A DNA stretch of 64,000 bases from Candidatus Melainabacteria bacterium (GTDB lineage Bacteria; Cyanobacteriota; Vampirovibrionia; Obscuribacterales; Obscuribacteraceae), in NCBI GenBank assembly GCA_017307165.1, contig JAFKGK010000001.1, positions 496,001 to 560,000 of the forward strand. The letters are read 5' to 3'. A program made the position numbers and the translations under genes. The stretch's first letter is position 1. Every line of letters begins with the position of its first letter. This document shows, one piece after another, positions 61,323-64,000 of the stretch. Below the pieces are notes generated by a model. It was not told the DNA's origin and ran no database searches. It worked only from the letters and a program-made list of their open reading frames with translations.

Positions 61323-62275
61323 TGGATTCGATCAAACGCATAGCTTTTTTTGATAGCGGTGTCGGTGGACTCTCTGTCCTCGCGCGTATTGCACAAGTCG
61401 CTCATGCTCTTGGCCGATCGGACATCCAATATCTCTATCTGGGCGACACGGCTCGTTGCCCCTATGGTGAAAGATCAGTCCAAGAGATCAACCAATTTGT
61501 CGGAGAGATCGTCTCCTGGCTGGACGGGCATGCCCCCGATCATGTGGTGATGGCCTGCAACACTAGCTGTGCTCTGGCAAGGCCTGCCGCCGAGCAGGTT
61601 GTGCGCAAAGGCAAGCGCGAAATCTTGTTGGATTTGATCGAACCGACGGCCGCTTATCTCCTGGAGATTGCTCAAAAATCCGGACCTCACGACAAGATCA
61701 AGATCAATGTCGGTGTCATGTCCACGATCAATACTGCGCGCTCCGGTGCTTTTGGCAAGGCTTTACGCAAATCGCCGGACATTTTTAAAGGCCAGGTAAA
61801 AGAGCTGGGTTGCCCCAAACTCGTACCGCTGATCGAGTCCGGACGCTTGCAAGACCCCGACATTGCGAGCGCTTTAGACGAGGCTCTGGTCGAGTATCTG
61901 GAACAGTTGGCCGGCACGACCCATCTGATCCTCGGTTGCACTCATTATCCCTTTATCGAGCAGCAGATACTGGATCTAGCAAGAGGTCGGCTCGCACACC
62001 TCTTTGCAGATGGTCTGGTGACCGTGGATCCAGCCGTAGCCCTCGCTGCCCAAATGACCGGTCAGACCTACAAAGATATACATGCAATCAAGGCCCAAGT
62101 CGACTATAGTGCACCGGCTTTTACGATCTGCACTACTGGCGATACCAATGCCTTTGATCTTGCCGCTGCGCGCTGTCTGTCTTGTCGAAAGATAAAGAGT
62201 CGGCATGTGTCTCTCGGCCATTTTGCGCCTAAGCCCGCCACCAATGCCCTGGCCTTTCCCATTACCCTATTGTGA
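61322..62275 (+). CDS. murI: Glutamate racemase
   Basis: Provides D-glutamate for peptidoglycan. The 317-residue protein is slightly long for the family. Motifs are 'IAFFDSGVGGLSVLARI', 'YLGDTARCPYGERS', the first catalytic Cys in 'VMACNTSCALA' and the second in 'ILGCTHYPFIEQQIL'. A C-terminal extension has 'CTTGDTNAFDLAAARCL'. The ATG overlaps the stop of the amidase by one base (TAATG). The uracil-DNA glycosylase gene starts at its 3' end. The pairing of amidase and racemase makes a wall-turnover unit. Confidence 0.95.
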   Translation: MDSIKRIAFFDSGVGGLSVLARIAQVAHALGRSDIQYLYLGDTARCPYGERSVQEINQFVGEIVSWLDGHAPDHVVMACNTSCALARPAAEQVVRKGKREILLDLIEPTAAYLLEIAQKSGPHDKIKINVGVMSTINTARSGAFGKALRKSPDIFKGQVKELGCPKLVPLIESGRLQDPDIASALDEALVEYLEQLAGTTHLILGCTHYPFIEQQILDLARGRLAHLFADGLVTVDPAVALAAQMTGQTYKDIHAIKAQVDYSAPAFTICTTGDTNAFDLAAARCLSCRKIKSRHVSLGHFAPKPATNALAFPITLL

Positions 62276-62885
62276 TCCTGTCTTGAGTCTTTCCGATAGA
62301 TGCGCAACTTGTACTGATTGTGCTCTTAGCCTAACGCGTCGCAATGTGGTCTATGGGCGGGGGCCGCAAGGGGCACAGATCATGATCGTGGGCGATGTGC
62401 CAGGTGAAAGAGACGATGCGGTCGGGCAGCCATTTAGTGGGGCAGCGGGGGAGATGATAAATAAAATCCTCGAGTCCGCCGATATCGATCCTATACGTGA
62501 TGTGTATTTTTGCAATCTAGTCAAATGCAGACCGGCTGAGTATCTTGGTGGGCCAGCTCGTGCGCCGAGTAAAGAAGAATTGAAGACTTGTGCAAAATAT
62601 TTAGAGGATCAAATCTATTTTATAAAACCGGCTATGGTCCTGGCTGCTGGTTCTCTCGCGGCTCAATCCCTCCTTGGCCTTCAAACTCCTCTTAGTTTGA
62701 TAAGAGGGAGGTGGTTCGACTGGAAAAACGGTGTTAGAGTAATGCCAATCTTCCATCCGACCTATCTCCTGCACAATGATTCTAAAGAGCCCGGCTCGCC
62801 CAAATGGTCGATGTGGCAGGACATCAAAAAAGTAAGTGCCCAGATCAATAGAGGGGACAAAATTACAAATGGCAATCAAAGCTGA
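62244..62885 (+). CDS. Uracil-DNA glycosylase, family 4
   Basis: Removes uracil from DNA using a 4Fe-4S-containing fold. About 213 residues from ATG 62244, or 200 from TTG 62283. The latter fits the usual family start better and avoids a 32-nt overlap with murI. Features: 'CATCTDCALSLTRRNVVYG' (Fe-S Cys), the active-site block 'VGDVPGERDDAVGQPF' (the E of GEAPG-type loops is kept in shifted form), 'YFCNLVKCRPAE', and 'VMPIFHPTYLLHN' near the end. The usual GEAPG reads GDVPG here, which is a small oddity. Confidence 0.88.
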   Translation: MPWPFPLPYCDPVLSLSDRCATCTDCALSLTRRNVVYGRGPQGAQIMIVGDVPGERDDAVGQPFSGAAGEMINKILESADIDPIRDVYFCNLVKCRPAEYLGGPARAPSKEELKTCAKYLEDQIYFIKPAMVLAAGSLAAQSLLGLQTPLSLIRGRWFDWKNGVRVMPIFHPTYLLHNDSKEPGSPKWSMWQDIKKVSAQINRGDKITNGNQS

Positions 62886-63168
62886 TTCTTTTTATACAGA
62901 TCTACTTACTGCTCAGATCGCGGACGCAGTGACCAACAACTTTGGCCAGGCCATCCTCAAATTGCCCAATCAGGGCAGGGGCTCTGTACACGAAGACGTA
63001 GACGTCTATTTTTCGGCGATAGCGATGGAGCAAGTCAATTCGATCTCCGAAAAGTACGGCATCAATGATCCCGAAGCCTTGCATGAGATCTTTCAAACTA
63101 CAAAGCTCAATCTATTGCAGGGTTTTCGCATCGGACAAAACATGCGTGGCATCTACCAGGGTAGCTGA
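62869..63168 (+). CDS. Hypothetical protein
   Basis: I do not recognise this 99-residue protein. It has no signal peptide. The sequence is mixed alpha/beta with 'VDVYFSAIAMEQVNSISEKY' and a helical C-terminus ending 'LQGFRIGQNMRGIYQGS'. ATG 62869 overlaps the UDG gene by 17 nt and has GAGGGG about 12 nt upstream. It closes the amidase-murI-UDG operon, which ends in a terminator. Confidence 0.65.
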   Translation: MAIKADSFYTDLLTAQIADAVTNNFGQAILKLPNQGRGSVHEDVDVYFSAIAMEQVNSISEKYGINDPEALHEIFQTTKLNLLQGFRIGQNMRGIYQGS

Positions 63169-63213
63169 CAGGCTGTTCGTTCGTATAAACAAGCTCAAAT
63201 AAGATCAATATTT

Positions 63214-63242
63214 AAAAAGCCGCCTTGTCTGGCGGCTTTTTT
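63214..63242 (+). terminator. Terminator of the amidase-murI-UDG operon
   Basis: AAAAAGCCGCC (63214-63224) and GGCGGCTTTTTT (63231-63242) form a stem of at least 11 bp around TTGTCT, with a T-tract. It lies 46 nt after the last stop. Confidence 0.9.
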
Positions 63243-63285
63243 GTCTGGCGTTTTGATCTATAGTCTAGATGTCCCGCAAATAAAG

Positions 63286-63408
63286 GGATCGCATGCTTTT
63301 TGTAGAGCGTTGCGATCTGGTGGGGGAAGTGTGGCTTGTTACCACCGCTGTCCCGCAACTGTATCGGAAAGATTAGACCTCCGAGAGCCAGGCTACCCAC
63401 CGGGATTA
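63286..63408 (+). promoter_or_regulatory. Cobalamin riboswitch, compact form
   Basis: The conserved core is plain. GGGGGAAGT and a short GG...CCAC arm (63321-63345) are followed by GCTGTCCCGCAACTGTAT (63347-63364), the family's 'GCtGcCCCGCAACTGTa'. CCGAGAGCCAGGCTACCC (63381-63398) matches the 3' 'AGCCAGGAgACCtGCC' block. Upstream, ATCGCA and TGCGAT can form a stem. The long peripheral arms of the large class are missing, so it is a short AdoCbl-type variant. ACCTCC inside the core could pair with the GAGGAG ribosome-binding site at 63422-63427, suggesting translational control. It lies directly upstream of the thioesterase on the same strand. Confidence 0.9.
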
Positions 63409-63436
63409 GATGCAAGATTCCGAGGAGAATATTTAT

Positions 63437-63886
63437 ATGCCTGATTCTGTGCCTGATTCTGTGCCTAATTCTGGGTCCGATGATTTTAAGGGCTACGAGA
63501 CCAGGATGGTCGAGATGGTCTTCCCTACCCAGACCAATCACTATGGCACCTTATTTGGTGGCCAGGCGCTGAGTTTGATGGATCGCAGCGCTTTTATCAC
63601 GGCCACGAGATATTCTCGCCAGGCCATGGTCACGGCATCTTCCGAACGTGTCGATTTTAAGGCCCCTGTCAAGCAAGGCCAATTGGTAGAGGCTGTTGGA
63701 CGTATTAAAAGTGTAGGCAAGAGTTCGATCACGGTCGAGGTCGAATTGTGGGCCGAAGAATTGTTGACTGGCGTGGTGCATTTAAGCGCGCGTGGTCAGT
63801 TTGTGCTCGTGGCTGTCGATCAGGTCAATCGCCCTGTGCCTATCACTGTCAAAAATACTGAGAAACTACCAGTCGCCACCGCCTGA
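63437..63886 (+). CDS. Hotdog-fold acyl-CoA thioesterase (YciA/ACOT type)
   Basis: Hydrolyses acyl-CoA to the free acid and CoA. About 149 residues. The start ATG 63437 has GAGGAG at 9 nt. The N-terminus has the repeated 'PDSVPDSVPNSGSDD'. The hotdog core is 'MVEMVFPTQTNHYGTLFGGQ' and 'ALSLMDRSAFITATRYSRQ', with the family's G-T-x-F-G-G and an Asp on the central helix. 'VDFKAPVKQGQLVEAVGRIK' follows. Substrate chain length is not known. The upstream cobalamin riboswitch links it to B12 status. It overlaps the convergent Gly/Asp-rich gene by 21 nt. Confidence 0.93.
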   Translation: MPDSVPDSVPNSGSDDFKGYETRMVEMVFPTQTNHYGTLFGGQALSLMDRSAFITATRYSRQAMVTASSERVDFKAPVKQGQLVEAVGRIKSVGKSSITVEVELWAEELLTGVVHLSARGQFVLVAVDQVNRPVPITVKNTEKLPVATA

Positions 63887-64000
63887 GTCGCCGCCGCCAT
63901 CAAAATCTCCACCGCCACTATCTCCCCAATCTCCTCCAGACTCAAAAAAACCTTCTGAGGAGCTAGCATTGCTCGAGCCCCAATCGCCACCGGACTCAAA
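63866..64000 (-). CDS. C-terminus of a Gly/Asp-rich protein (N-terminus outside the window)
   Basis: An open minus-strand frame enters at the window edge and ends at TAG 63866-63868. The 44 visible residues are Gly/Asp/Ser-rich, with the octamer FESGGDWG twice (near 63977-64000 and 63926-63949) and a GGGDSGGGDW end. Such Gly-rich tails are common at the end of TPM/DUF2207-type membrane-associated proteins, but the family cannot be decided here. It overlaps the thioesterase 3' end. Confidence 0.6.
   Translation of the reverse strand, partial: FESGGDWGSSNASSSEGFFESGGDWGDSGGGDFDGGGDSGGGDW

Overview
The window looks like the chromosome of a diderm bacterium from the non-photosynthetic sister lineages of Cyanobacteria (Melainabacteria/Vampirovibrionia, perhaps an Obscuribacterales-like organism). 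This is an inference from gene content: AMIN-domain amidase, radical SAM/DUF2344 fusion next to RNase E/G, TonB/ExbB/ExbD, many secreted TPR proteins, a Pit phosphate transporter with its DUF47 partner, and many lineage-specific secreted proteins of unknown role. GC looks balanced by eye. There are no tRNA or rRNA genes, insertion sequences, prophage genes or CRISPR arrays. It reads as ordinary, densely packed core chromosome with short operons on both strands.

Layout. 1-5.2 kb (minus): miaA (cut by the window edge), a Yip1-like membrane protein, SppA, a secreted unknown, and a zinc-ribbon/TM protein with five copies of an LRSPLL motif. 5.5-12.1 kb (plus): a secreted barrel-like protein, two unusual TonB-like proteins with an extra multi-TM N-terminal domain, ExbB, ExbD and AroE. 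12.1-15 kb: SCP2-like protein, a DciA-like protein with a zinc ribbon, FtsE and FtsX. 15-18.3 kb (minus): two cyclophilins and three secreted unknowns. 18.4-24.3 kb (plus): a large SpoIVB-type (S55) protein interrupted by one in-frame amber codon, then an APC transporter. 24.3-28.5 kb: Hsp20, a coiled-coil protein, a YmdB-type phosphodiesterase, a PHP phosphoesterase, a thioredoxin-like protein without CxxC. 28.7-33.8 kb: radical SAM/DUF2344 protein, apparently without a canonical start codon, and RNase E/G. 33.9-39.2 kb (minus): an S1-like protein, then uvrA-fur-feoA-zinc ribbon. 39.3-44 kb: a proline-rich unknown, a membrane Ser/Thr kinase and a DUF445 protein. 44-50.8 kb: two TPR proteins, ftsZ, mtnA, a MerP-like protein and two TadE-like pseudopilins. 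50.9-54.9 kb: TPR protein, an HFDEDG-motif protein, DUF47 and Pit in one operon. 55-59.2 kb: EF-hand protein, a helical-repeat secreted protein and a membrane pyrophosphatase. 59.4-63.2 kb: AMIN amidase, MurI, family-4 uracil-DNA glycosylase. 63.2-64 kb: a compact cobalamin riboswitch directly upstream of a hotdog acyl-CoA thioesterase, then the end of a Gly/Asp-rich protein.

The genes describe a diderm cell: division (FtsZ, FtsEX), wall turnover (amidase, glutamate racemase), energised outer-membrane transport (TonB/ExbBD), phosphate and pyrophosphate handling (Pit/DUF47, HppA), iron and DNA repair (Fur/FeoA, UvrA, UDG). The most striking observation is the cobalamin riboswitch controlling a thioesterase. 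Others are the amber codon inside the S55 protein, the probable AUC start of the radical SAM gene, the two fused TonB paralogues and the LRSPLL repeat protein. Function calls rest on motif recognition by eye; no database search was run.
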